Positions 42,848 to 51,110 of a stretch of 64,000 bases of DNA are shown here, piece after piece (position 1 is the stretch's first letter; the number at the start of each line of letters is the position of its first letter). Below the pieces are notes generated by a model. It worked only from the letters and a program-made list of their open reading frames with translations. It was not told the DNA's origin and searched no databases. The position numbers and the translations under genes were made by a program. The stretch is from DASXHY01 sp036272195. GTDB lineage: Bacteria; Verrucomicrobiota; Verrucomicrobiia; Limisphaerales; DASXHY01. The stretch is from assembly GCA_036272195.1 (NCBI GenBank), contig DATAZE010000035.1:62001-126000 (forward strand), in the 5' to 3' direction.

Positions 42848-42921
42848 GTTTGTAATTCTGCCTTCAGGGGTTAGGCGCCATTTTCACGCTCGACCGACCG
42901 CGTAAACGCGGAACTACAAAC
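42848..42921. repeat. GTTTGTARTTC fold-back relic
   Basis: GTTTGTAATTCTGC (42848-42861) and GCGGAACTACAAAC (42908-42921) form inverted arms matching at 12 of 14 positions. The 207-base gap between the secreted protein and the TetR gene contains this and the TetR promoter. Confidence 0.55.
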
Positions 42922-42959
42922 ATCCGGACGCACCTCGACGTCGTGTTTAAAAACCCCCC

Positions 42960-42987
42960 TTGACACTTTCCTGATGCAGTGTAACAT
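42960..42987 (+). promoter_or_regulatory. Promoter of the TetR gene
   Basis: TTGACA at 42960-42965 and TAACAT at 42982-42987 are separated by 16 bases, a good sigma-70 layout. The start point would be near 42994-42997, only five to eight bases before the ATG at 43002, so the message is nearly leaderless. Confidence 0.6.
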
Positions 42988-43003
42988 ACCAACTAGTCTG
43001 TAT
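42986..43003. promoter_or_regulatory. Operator O1 of the TetR-type repressor
   Basis: ATACCAACTAGTCTGTAT overlaps the -10 box and the start codon. Its half-sites match each other at seven of nine bases, and its left half ATACCAAC is identical to that of O2 at 43729-43746. Binding here would shut off the repressor's own gene. Confidence 0.7.
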
Positions 43004-43673
43004 GTTAACGCGAAGCCAAAAAACGGAAGAACCGGGCACCAAATTAAAATTACTGGATGCCGCGGTGGTATTGATGCGCAGAAAAGGATTCGCCGCGACT
43101 ACGGTGGACGAAATCTGTGCCGAGGCGGGCGTCACCAAGGGCGGGTTCTTTCACTATTTCAAAACCAAGGACGACATTGCCAAAGCTGCCATCGAACGCT
43201 TTTACGAGAGCAAAGCGGTGGAATTTCAAGAGGCGCCATTTCGTAAGCTGGCTGATCCGCTGGATCGGGTTTTTGGGCGGCTGGATTTTGCAAAAAAATC
43301 CTCGGGAGGCAGCCGGCAGGTGACGAAAGGTTGTTTGCTGGGAATGTTCGCCCAGGAACTGTCCTTTACCAATCCCGGGCTGCGGGACACCTGCCGAAGC
43401 GCGCTGGAACGAATCGCGGCCGATTTCGAAAAGGATCTAGCCGAGGCCAAAGCGATTTATTCGCCTAAAATGGAATTTGAACCCCGGAGCGTGGCGATGC
43501 TTTATTTGTCCATTATACAGGGGTCTCAGATGATGGCCAAGGTTGCCGAAAGCAATGCGGTGCTGGCCGAAAACATCGAACAGTTCCGCCGCTATCTGCA
43601 AAGCATCTTTGGTGTGTCGCCATCACGCGCCAGGAAACCGGGAAGTAAAGCTTTCGACAGTTCGTCGAACTAA
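43002..43673 (+). CDS. TetR-family transcriptional repressor
   Basis: The 223-residue protein has a typical N-terminal helix-turn-helix: LKLLDAAVVLMRRKGFAATT, then VDEICAEAGVTKGGFFHYFK (residues about 37-56). The rest is a ligand-binding domain. It is the first gene of an efflux module and probably represses itself and emrAB through the operators at 42986-43003 and 43729-43746. The ATG at 43002 fits the expected first helix; the resulting leader is only a few bases long, and there is no ribosome-binding site. The ligand is unknown, likely a toxic organic compound. Confidence 0.88.
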   Translation: MLTRSQKTEEPGTKLKLLDAAVVLMRRKGFAATTVDEICAEAGVTKGGFFHYFKTKDDIAKAAIERFYESKAVEFQEAPFRKLADPLDRVFGRLDFAKKSSGGSRQVTKGCLLGMFAQELSFTNPGLRDTCRSALERIAADFEKDLAEAKAIYSPKMEFEPRSVAMLYLSIIQGSQMMAKVAESNAVLAENIEQFRRYLQSIFGVSPSRARKPGSKAFDSSSN

Positions 43674-43728
43674 TCCATTAAGAACAATGAACTCTTTCGT
43701 CAAAGAACGAATTTTCTGCATCACAAAC

Positions 43729-43746
43729 ATACCAACCGGTTGGTAT
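43729..43746. promoter_or_regulatory. Operator O2 upstream of emrA
   Basis: ATACCAACCGGTTGGTAT is a perfect 18-base palindrome. It lies 37 bases before the emrA ATG, with GAGGGA at 43768-43773 as ribosome-binding site. It shares ATACCAAC with O1. I see no clear -35/-10 pair beside it. Confidence 0.8.
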
Positions 43747-43783
43747 TTAAATAATTAATCAAGAAGCGAGGGAAAGAATAATT

Positions 43784-44983
43784 ATGAATACAACAGCTTT
43801 ATCCGCCGCAAATGGAAATGCCGCGCGACGCAGTGGAGTCGCTGAACCCATCATTCAGCCGGCGCGCCCAAATGGCGACAGTCGGATTGAACTAAATGAA
43901 GATCGGGATTCGGCAAGGCCACAAAAAACTCCCCACCGGATTTTCAAGCGCCTGGCTCTCGGAGCGTTAATTATTTCAGCGGGGCTTGGCGTCGCGGCAT
44001 TGGCGCATCAGTGGTGGACGGTCGGCCGTTATGTGGAGAGCACGGATGACGCTTACGTGGGCGGCGACGTGACGGTGATTGCTCCGAAGGTGGCGGGGTT
44101 TGTCGCGCAATTAGCGGTCACCGACAATCAAGCGGTTCACGCCGGAGATTTGTTGGTCAAATTGGACGATCGCGATTATCGGGCTGCACTCGCGAAGGCA
44201 GAAGCCGCGGTCGCGATTCAGCGGGCCGCTTTGACCAACCTCGACGCCCTCGCGCGGTTGCAGGAGGCTGTCATCGCTCAAGCGCAGGCGGCCATTGTCG
44301 CGACGAGCGCCGAGCAGCAGCGTGCGCATGACGACCAGGCGCGTTATCAGCACCTTGTCTCCACCGGCGCGGTTTCGGCGCAAAGTTTTCAGAAGGCGGA
44401 CACCGATTACAAACAAGCCCTGGCCAATGACGACAAGGCGCAAGCCGTCTTGACGGCGGCGCAGCGGCAGTTGGAAGTCATCGCCACGCAAAAGGGACAG
44501 ACGCAGGCAGCGTTGCAACAAGCCATCGCTGAGCGGGACCTGGCGCAACTGAACCTGAGTTACACTGAACTGCGCGCGCCAATGGATGGCACGGTCGGAA
44601 ATCGGAGCGCGCAAGTGGGCGCGTACGCAACGGTTGGCGCGCAATTGATTTCGCTCGTGCCGGCGCGCGGCCTGTGGATCGATGCGAATTTCAAGGAAAG
44701 CCAGCTCGCGAAAATGCAGCCCGGCTCACCGGTGGCAGTGAGGGTCGATTTGATTTCCGGCAAAAAATTTCGCGGGCATGTTGTCAGTATTGCGCCGGCC
44801 ACCGGCGCTCAATTCAGCGTGTTGCCGCCGGAAAATGCCACCGGCAATTTCACGAAAATCGTCCAGCGCCTGGCGGTGCGCATCGCGATTGATGGCGACC
44901 CCGCCGCGCAGGCCCAGTTGCGGCCCGGACTGTCGGTGACGGCCAAGGTGGATACGCGGGAGACGGGAAAGGCTGGCTTATGA
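43784..44983 (+). CDS. emrA: EmrA-type membrane fusion protein
   Basis: This is the periplasmic adaptor of an EmrAB-TolC-type multidrug pump. The 399-residue protein has a cytoplasmic N-tail, one anchor helix (about 57-76), the hallmark ESTDDAYVGGDVTVIAPKV (from about 85), a long helical hairpin and the lipoyl half LNLSYTELRAPMDGTVGNR, then GLWIDANFKESQLAKM. No TolC gene is adjacent, so the outer-membrane channel must be encoded elsewhere. The emrB start overlaps its stop codon as ATGA. Confidence 0.93.
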   Translation: MNTTALSAANGNAARRSGVAEPIIQPARPNGDSRIELNEDRDSARPQKTPHRIFKRLALGALIISAGLGVAALAHQWWTVGRYVESTDDAYVGGDVTVIAPKVAGFVAQLAVTDNQAVHAGDLLVKLDDRDYRAALAKAEAAVAIQRAALTNLDALARLQEAVIAQAQAAIVATSAEQQRAHDDQARYQHLVSTGAVSAQSFQKADTDYKQALANDDKAQAVLTAAQRQLEVIATQKGQTQAALQQAIAERDLAQLNLSYTELRAPMDGTVGNRSAQVGAYATVGAQLISLVPARGLWIDANFKESQLAKMQPGSPVAVRVDLISGKKFRGHVVSIAPATGAQFSVLPPENATGNFTKIVQRLAVRIAIDGDPAAQAQLRPGLSVTAKVDTRETGKAGL

Positions 44984-46545
44984 ACAATGCCACCAAATCT
45001 TCGGGATGGGTGAGGGAGATTTTGCCCTTTGTGGTCATGTGCGTGGGCATGTTCATGGCGTTGCTGGATATTCAGATCGTGGCGTCGTCGTTGCAGGACA
45101 TAGGCGGCGGATTATCAGCCGCGCAAGATCAGATTAGTTGGGTGCAAACGGCTTATCTGATTGCCGAGATTTGCATGATTCCGCTTTCCGGTTGGTTGAC
45201 GCGCGTTTTTTCTACGCGCTGGCTCTTCACGGCTTCGGCGGCGGGTTTCACGGCCACCAGTTTGTTGTGCGGGCTCGCGTGGAACATTGAAAGCATGATC
45301 GTCTTCCGCGCATTGCAGGGGCTTCTGGGCGCATCGATGATTCCCACAGTATTCACGTCTTCGTTTCATTATTTTCAGGGGACGCGGCGCGTTTATTCGG
45401 CTGCGGTCATTGGGACCATCGCTTCCGTCGCGCCCACGCTTGGTCCGGTGATTGGCGGCTGGATAACGGACACTTTGAATTGGCGCTGGCTGTTTTACAT
45501 CAATCTTTTCCCGGGCGTGCTGGTCACCATTCTGGTGCCGTTCCTGGTGAAAATGGACAAGCCGGATCTATCGCTGCTTAAAAAGGCGGATTATTCCGGA
45601 ATCATCCTAATGGCTGTCGGACTGGGCAGCTTGCAATATGTGCTGGAGGAAGGCGCGCGATGGAATTGGTTCGATGACAATACGATTCGGGCGTTCGCGG
45701 TCATCGCCGTGGTGGCCGGTGTCCTGTTCGTGGTGCGCAGCCTGACGTTTGCAAATCCGGTGGTGGACTTGCGCGCGCTGCGCAATCGGAATTTCCTGTT
45801 GGGATGTATTTTGTCGTTTGTCACCGGCGTGGCGATTTTTTCCACCATTTACCTGACCCCGTTGTTCCTGGGTTATGTTCGCGGATTCAGCGCCTGGCAG
45901 ATTGGCGTCGCGATTGCGGTGACTGGCGCGGCCTCGCTCGTGGGCGTTCCGGTTTATATTCTGCTGGCGAAGAGATTCGACACGCGCTGGCTGATGATGT
46001 TCGGCATGGCTTGTTTTGGCGTCTCCATGTGGAGCTTTACGTTTATCACTCACGATTGGGGCGCGAAGGAATTGGTTCTGCCGCAACTGCTGCGCGGATT
46101 TCCGCAGGTGTTTGCCGTGGCTCCTGCCGTTACTCTCGGCCTCGGCAGCCTGCCGCCGGATCGGCTCAAGTATGCGAGCGGATTATTTAACATGATGCGC
46201 AACCTCGGAGGCGCCATCGGCATCGCGGTCTGCGGCACCATTTTGAACGATCGAACCAACCTGCATTTTCTCCGGCTCGCGGAACATCTGAATGCGACCA
46301 ATGTCCCGATGCAGCAGATGTTGAACAAAGTAACCACGAAGGTGGCGGCGGTTCACGGCGGCGACATCGTTCACGGGCACGCTGCCGCGCTCAAGCAACT
46401 CTGGTCGCTGACGCATCGCGAGGCTCAGGTGCAAACCTTCGCCGATGCTTTCCTTGTCATTGCTGCGTCTCTGGTTATCGCCACCGTGCTCGTGCCGCTG
46501 TTGCGGAAAGTCGCCGCGCCGGCCATGCCCGCGGCGGCGCATTGA
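44980..46545 (+). CDS. emrB: EmrB/DHA2-family MFS drug transporter
   Basis: This is the inner-membrane proton-driven transporter of the pump. The 521-residue protein has about 14 helices. Family motifs are present: MFMALLDIQIVASSLQDIGG (motif D1), WVQTAYLIAEICMIPLSGWL, RALQGLLGASMIPTVF and GPVIGGWITDTLNWRWLFYI (motif C). It is coupled to emrA by an overlapping ATGA and controlled by the TetR protein upstream. A strong terminator lies 184 bases downstream. Confidence 0.95.
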   Translation: MNNATKSSGWVREILPFVVMCVGMFMALLDIQIVASSLQDIGGGLSAAQDQISWVQTAYLIAEICMIPLSGWLTRVFSTRWLFTASAAGFTATSLLCGLAWNIESMIVFRALQGLLGASMIPTVFTSSFHYFQGTRRVYSAAVIGTIASVAPTLGPVIGGWITDTLNWRWLFYINLFPGVLVTILVPFLVKMDKPDLSLLKKADYSGIILMAVGLGSLQYVLEEGARWNWFDDNTIRAFAVIAVVAGVLFVVRSLTFANPVVDLRALRNRNFLLGCILSFVTGVAIFSTIYLTPLFLGYVRGFSAWQIGVAIAVTGAASLVGVPVYILLAKRFDTRWLMMFGMACFGVSMWSFTFITHDWGAKELVLPQLLRGFPQVFAVAPAVTLGLGSLPPDRLKYASGLFNMMRNLGGAIGIAVCGTILNDRTNLHFLRLAEHLNATNVPMQQMLNKVTTKVAAVHGGDIVHGHAAALKQLWSLTHREAQVQTFADAFLVIAASLVIATVLVPLLRKVAAPAMPAAAH

Positions 46546-46563
46546 AATTCAGAAGACGATTTA

Positions 46564-46595
46564 ACGCAAAGGCGCAAAGATGCGAAGGCGCCAAG
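46564..46595. repeat. Four tandem octamers after emrB
   Basis: ACGCAAAG, GCGCAAAG, ATGCGAAG and GCGCCAAG follow one another directly. They lie just after the emrB stop codon. Confidence 0.6.
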
Positions 46596-46728
46596 ATTTC
46601 GAACTTTTGTCGATGGCATTTTGGATTACTGTTTAGGGCGTTTCAAAAATATCGTGGCCACTTTCATCTTCGAAACCTGATCCTCTGAGGATTTCTATCG
46701 AAAAAATTGCAGAAGGCATATTGAACTC

Positions 46729-46774
46729 GAGCCTCCCTATTTGAATTCGCGCAAATAGGGAGGCTCATATTTTT
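46729..46774 (+). terminator. Strong rho-independent terminator
   Basis: A perfect 15-base-pair stem (46729-46743 with 46752-46766, GAGCCTCCCTATTTG and its complement) and an eight-base loop are followed by ATATTTTT. It closes the emrAB unit. The remaining 235 bases up to the oxidoreductase gene show no gene or clear signal, except AGGAGG at 46970-46975, too far from the start at 47010 to be its site. Confidence 0.85.
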
Positions 46775-47009
46775 CAAGACAGAAATAATAGTTGATCGAT
46801 TCCGGCAATCTTGGTGCGCACAACGGATAATCGTCCGAGTGTGGATTCGGATGTGTTCCGCGTGTCATTTTTGAAAGCGCGCCGCCGGCCTCGTTTGTGA
46901 AGCCGCTCATTTTCCGTGTTTTGAAACGGGCTAGTCAACCCCCCTTTTTCTAGGATGTTTACTTTTTTCAGGAGGCTGGGAAACTATCGTTAAATCACGC
47001 CCAAAGCCT

Positions 47010-48386
47010 ATGAACCGCAAAAGCCGTAAAAATTCCTTCCAGATTTCACGACGTTCTTTTCTCGCCCGATGCAGCGCCGTGGCGGCTGTCACGGGATTGC
47101 CGTTGTGGTTCGTTCAAAGAAATGCCGTCCTGGCCGCGGAGACAAGTGGCAACGCGTCCAACTCCCCAAAACCCAATGACCGCCCGGGCATTGGCTTGAT
47201 TGGATGCGGGGGTATGGGGACTGGTGATGCTCAGAACGCGAGTGGTTACGGAGACATCCTCGCGGTGTGCGACGTGAACCAGGAACACTTGGACGCCGCC
47301 GCGCAACATTTTACCAAGGATGGCAAAGTTCCCACCAAGTACAGCGATTTCCGCAAAGTGATGGAGCGGGACGATATCCATATCATTGTGCAAGCCACGC
47401 CCGACCATTGGCACACGCCGATAAACATCGCCGCGGCGAAGGCGAAGAAGGATGTCTACGGCGAAAAGCCGCTTACCCTGACGATTGATGAGGGCAAGCA
47501 CGTCATCAAAGCGGTGCGCGACAATAAAATTGTTTTCCAGACCGGCACACAACAGCGCAGCAGCCAGCGTTTTCATCTGGCTTGCGAACTCGTCCGCAAC
47601 GGGCGCATTGGCAAGCTGCAGGAGGTGAATGTGTGGGTTCCGGCGGGGCTGCGCGAAGGCCCTTTCAAGACCGGCCAGGTTGCGCCGCCCACGATGAATT
47701 TTGATTTCTGGCTCGGCCAGGCGCCGCAGGTGGATTACATGAACGAGCGTTGCGAGAACACATTCCGCTGGTGGTGGGATTACGCGGGCGGCCCGGTAAC
47801 CGATTGGGGCGCGCATCATAACGACATCGCCCGCTGGGGTATTGGCGAGGACGGGCCGATTGGCATCGAAGCGAAGGTGATTACCGGGCCGATTCCCGGT
47901 GGATTTACCACACCCAGCGAATTCGAGGCGACGTTGACCTGGAAAAACGGCGTCAAACAAGTCGTCAAAACGACGCGCGACGACAGCCCCTTTGGCGCGA
48001 TTCTCAAGCCGGACGGACAGCGCAACGGCGTGAAATTCAGCGGCTCGGAGGGATGGATTTGGGTCAACCGAGAGGAAATTACCGCCAGTGATAAAGAACT
48101 CCTCAGGGCCCCGTTGCCTGAAAACGCCGTCCACCTCGAAGTCAGCCACAATCACATGGGAAATTTCTTTGATTGCGTGCTCTCGCGCAAAGACCCGATT
48201 TCCAAAATTGAAGACGGCCACCGTTCGGCGGTTATTGGCCATCTGATTATTATCGCGCTACGCAACGACTTGCGTTGCGCCTGGGATCCCGTGCAGGAAG
48301 TATTCACCGGTCCCGACGCGCAGGAAGCGAATCGCCATCTCGCGCGCGAAATGCGCAAGCCATACGATTATAGTTTCGTAGCCTGA
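47010..48386 (+). CDS. Tat-exported Gfo/Idh/MocA-family oxidoreductase
   Basis: The 458-residue protein has a twin-arginine signal (QISRRSFLARCSAVAAVTG), then a Rossmann fold with PGIGLIGCGGMGTGDAQNA, the DHWHTP and VYGEKPLTLTIDEGKHV (EKP motif) and a C-domain with WWWDYAGGPVTDWGAHHND. These enzymes oxidise or reduce sugars and related compounds with tightly bound NAD(P). Exported members with this layout are numerous in Verrucomicrobia and Planctomycetes and often act on modified sugars. The cofactor must be loaded before export through Tat. It is a single gene; the substrate is unknown. Confidence 0.9.
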   Translation: MNRKSRKNSFQISRRSFLARCSAVAAVTGLPLWFVQRNAVLAAETSGNASNSPKPNDRPGIGLIGCGGMGTGDAQNASGYGDILAVCDVNQEHLDAAAQHFTKDGKVPTKYSDFRKVMERDDIHIIVQATPDHWHTPINIAAAKAKKDVYGEKPLTLTIDEGKHVIKAVRDNKIVFQTGTQQRSSQRFHLACELVRNGRIGKLQEVNVWVPAGLREGPFKTGQVAPPTMNFDFWLGQAPQVDYMNERCENTFRWWWDYAGGPVTDWGAHHNDIARWGIGEDGPIGIEAKVITGPIPGGFTTPSEFEATLTWKNGVKQVVKTTRDDSPFGAILKPDGQRNGVKFSGSEGWIWVNREEITASDKELLRAPLPENAVHLEVSHNHMGNFFDCVLSRKDPISKIEDGHRSAVIGHLIIIALRNDLRCAWDPVQEVFTGPDAQEANRHLAREMRKPYDYSFVA

Positions 48387-48592
48387 GCCAGACATCTTCG
48401 CGCTCCGTTGGCGGGGTCTTCAGGCTGGATGCGTATGTGTTGGGATTGAGGCTCGGGATTTTACCCGACTTCGGTTACGCGTTAACGAAATTGCGGTCGA
48501 ATTTTGGATGCGTTTCCCCTGCGCATTGACCGGATACGTCTTGACGATGCCAGTCCCGGTTTGGTACCCTTTCTACCCAACCCACAACGAGC

Positions 48593-49684
48593 ATGAAAAT
48601 CTCAAAACCCACAGGCGGCGCGGCTGTTAGGCAGTATCAGGCAATTCCCGGTGCACAAGGCGCGGTCCCGCGATATGCCCAATGGATGCGATCGACTGGG
48701 TTAGTGAAGCGTGATTCGATCCTGACGCGAATCGACGACTGCTTGAAGCTTTACGAAGGTCCGGGCGACGGATGGACCCGGCTGTCACTGCTGGGAGAGC
48801 TTTTTTTCTGCACCAATTATGCCTTGAAGCGCTCGCCGGGGCCCGCGCTCGAAGGGCCGCTCAATGATCTTTTTCTGACGACGGTGGATCAACTCTGCCG
48901 CGCGTTCGCGTGCACGCCCAACGTCCTGCCGCAAATGCTCGAAGAATGCTGGGGACGCGTATTGACCGAGCATGGCCATCATATCGATAACTCGGGAATA
49001 GCAACCGGAGGCATTCCGACGGTGGCGACGTACCTCAGCCGCGCGGAGGTTGAAAAGTTCAAGATCGAGTTTCAATCGGGTAGGGCGTACATGCGCGATC
49101 GGCCAAAATGTGAGGTGTGGACGCTGGCGAACTCTGGACGGATCGGGTGGGTTTACCATCCCAGCATAAAAGACCAGATGATGCAGCCGGGTTATGCCGG
49201 TTTCGCCTTGAGCATGGGCCGGGAATTATTCATGGCGTTTCATCGGGGAGGGTTCGATAAAAACAATTTCTTCCACTCGTCATATCTTTCGGGCGATACC
49301 GTCTTGTGCACGGGCACAATCAAGATCGAGTACGGCATCGTAAAAGCAATCATGAACGACAGCGGTCATTATAAACCCAGCGCCGAGCACCTGGTGAATG
49401 TGCTGCAAGCACTCAGAATGCACGGCGTGGATGTCAGGCGCGTGACAGTTCATGCCGTTCCGAATTCTTGGAAAGACGATTCCGGCGTGGTTCAGAAAAC
49501 CTGGGGAGTCTGGTGGGGTTCTGATTTGTTGGACACGCGTGGCGGAGGACTCGGCCTTTACCAGCGGATGCACGCGAACCAGGCCAATATCGCCAGTCGG
49601 ACGGGAAACGCTCCCGGTCAGGGACCGGTGGTGAATCTTCCACCGCCGAATCGTCCTCCGCCGCCTCCGCCGCCGAGGTGGTAG
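48593..49684 (+). CDS. Unrecognised protein with a SGHY motif and polyproline tail
   Basis: The 363-residue protein has no signal peptide or helix. Residues about 60-150 are helical and Cys/His-containing. The C-terminal half contains FHRGGFDKNNFFHSSYLSG, then VLCTGTIKIEYGIVKAIMND and SGHYKPSAEHLVNVLQALRMHGVDV. I have seen such SGHYxPxxxHLxxxLxxL modules in bacterial proteins suspected of being effectors or toxins, but I cannot name the family. The protein ends in a run of prolines (PPPPPPPRW). It is flanked by repeats and secreted-protein genes. I can give no function; an effector-like role is only a guess. Confidence 0.6.
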   Translation: MKISKPTGGAAVRQYQAIPGAQGAVPRYAQWMRSTGLVKRDSILTRIDDCLKLYEGPGDGWTRLSLLGELFFCTNYALKRSPGPALEGPLNDLFLTTVDQLCRAFACTPNVLPQMLEECWGRVLTEHGHHIDNSGIATGGIPTVATYLSRAEVEKFKIEFQSGRAYMRDRPKCEVWTLANSGRIGWVYHPSIKDQMMQPGYAGFALSMGRELFMAFHRGGFDKNNFFHSSYLSGDTVLCTGTIKIEYGIVKAIMNDSGHYKPSAEHLVNVLQALRMHGVDVRRVTVHAVPNSWKDDSGVVQKTWGVWWGSDLLDTRGGGLGLYQRMHANQANIASRTGNAPGQGPVVNLPPPNRPPPPPPPRW

Positions 49685-49722
49685 CGTCTACAACAGGTCT
49701 TGAGGATTGGGACGAGTGGAGG

Positions 49723-49846
49723 AAAGCTCCAATCCCAAGTTCCAAGTTCCAAGTTCCAAAGAAGCTCCAAGCTTCAATTCCGACCTACATTTTCCAAACG
49801 CTTTTGGAGTTTGGAATTTCTCTGGGGCTGGGAACCGGGATTTATT
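49723..49846. repeat. TTCCAAG heptamer fold-back element, copy B
   Basis: TTCCAAG is repeated three times in tandem and followed by TTCCAAAGAAGCTCCAAGC, then a stretch like copy A (18129-18236) with ACGCTTTTGGAG. The left end AAAGCTCCAA is the inverse of the right end of copy A. It lies in the gap before the GH16-like gene. Confidence 0.75.
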
Positions 49847-49861
49847 TATTTCAATAACCCC

Positions 49862-50845
49862 ATGAAAATTTATCGTACAAAGGATCTCTTAATGACACTG
49901 GTTACCGGTGCACTGGCAGTGTTTGACCACTCCTTGGCGCAGGCCGGCGAAACCGTTACTGGCGATCGTATCACGGCTGTTATCAATGTTTCAAAAGCTG
50001 ACGCTCCGCCACCCCCGGCGGTTGCGGTTGGATACAACACGCGGACCTTTGGGCCGAGCGTGGGAATAGGCACCAATTGGTTTCTGTTCAGCTTTTATGG
50101 ATTGCATGGCGGCCCGGCCACTCAGAATTCCGACGGTAGCGTATTCCTGCCAGGCAACGTGGCTGGCAGCCAATACGGCATCTCCACAGCGGCGCAAACC
50201 AAAGACGGAAAGGCATGGACAGGCATCGCTTTCGGTGGAGGTGGTTATTTTGTGGCAACATTCTCCTTTACTGGCGGGTTTCAACCGGGCCTGTCCACCT
50301 GGCCAGCTTGGTGGGCCAACGTTATAGAAATGATGGCGCCGAACGGAGTTACGCGTGCGACCCAATGGCCGGGTCAAGCGAGCAATTACGGTGATTGGAT
50401 CGAGGCGGACTTCCTGGAGTATAACAACGGGACGGCTAACAAATATGGCGATACCGTACACAACTGGTACGGCGTGATCGGCAGCGGAAACGACGTTAAC
50501 CCCAATTTTCCCGCGATCACGGTGCCGGCTGGCTTCAATTGGGCAACGCCACACAAATTCGGCTTCCTATGGGTGCCGGCCACAGCGACCACGAAGGGTT
50601 ATGCGACGAGTTATCTGGACGATGTCCAAGTAGGTGGTAAGGCTGTATGGAACCAGTACGTCGCCACTGACTCGCCACCGCCGGTGGATGGCGTTAGCGC
50701 CTACAGCATTTTGGACAAATACCACCTGGCACTCATTTTAAGCACCGGCACCAACAATCCAATGACAGTGCAGAGCGTGGAGGTCTGGCAGGCGAATACA
50801 AACCAGAACTCGATCAACGGGAACCACGATTATCCCGGACACTGA
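49862..50845 (+). CDS. Secreted GH16/concanavalin-lectin-like protein
   Basis: From the ATG at 49862 the product has 327 residues with a signal peptide (TGALAVFDHSLAQAG). The core resembles the jelly-roll of glycoside hydrolase family 16 or a related lectin: FQPGLSTWPAWWANVIEMM then DWIEADFLEYNNG (like EIDIxE of GH16), VHNWYGVIGSG and PHKFGFLWVPA. The catalytic pair of GH16 is E-x-D-x-x-E; here EADFLE has the same arrangement. It may hydrolyse beta-glucans or galactans, or merely bind them. No polysaccharide-locus neighbour is clear. Confidence 0.65.
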   Translation: MKIYRTKDLLMTLVTGALAVFDHSLAQAGETVTGDRITAVINVSKADAPPPPAVAVGYNTRTFGPSVGIGTNWFLFSFYGLHGGPATQNSDGSVFLPGNVAGSQYGISTAAQTKDGKAWTGIAFGGGGYFVATFSFTGGFQPGLSTWPAWWANVIEMMAPNGVTRATQWPGQASNYGDWIEADFLEYNNGTANKYGDTVHNWYGVIGSGNDVNPNFPAITVPAGFNWATPHKFGFLWVPATATTKGYATSYLDDVQVGGKAVWNQYVATDSPPPVDGVSAYSILDKYHLALILSTGTNNPMTVQSVEVWQANTNQNSINGNHDYPGH

Positions 50846-50929
50846 CCCAGCGCATTTAAACGAGGAGGTTGCAGGATCAGATCTTCGCGCTGTCGGCCTT
50901 GGACGTTGTCGAAGATTTAAACTTAAAAG

Positions 50930-51006
50930 TGGTGCGCCCGCCGCGATTCGAACGCGGGACCCTCTGCTTAGAAGGCAGATGCTCTATCCAACTGAGCTAC
51001 GGGCGC
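50930..51006 (-). tRNA. tRNA-Arg (anticodon TCT)
   Basis: On the minus strand the cloverleaf is complete: acceptor stem GCGCCCG/CGGGCGC, D-arm AGCTCAGTTGGATAGAGC, anticodon stem TCTGC/GCAGA with the loop CTTCTAA, T-arm CGCGTTCGAATCGCG and an encoded CCA at the 3' end (50930-50932). It decodes AGA/AGG. The palindrome GCCTGAA-A-TTCAGGC (51008-51022) lies immediately upstream of the 5' end. Confidence 0.97.
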
Positions 51007-51110
51007 AGCCTGAAATTCAGGCACTTAGGAGTGCCGTTTTTGACACTCCGTAGATTGTAATCCGAAATCATACCCGGTTTCAACGAAGAACGGCCAGTCT
51101 GTTGGAAGAT

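Noticed and set aside
48387..50929. Genomic island anchored on tRNA-Arg
   Set aside because: No integrase gene, direct repeat of the tRNA 3' end or other attachment site was found. The neighbouring genes are of mixed type and the region on the other side of the tRNA is equally accessory.
50869..51060. A 63-codon forward frame over the tRNA-Arg gene
   Set aside because: It overlaps the tRNA on the opposite strand and has no independent support.
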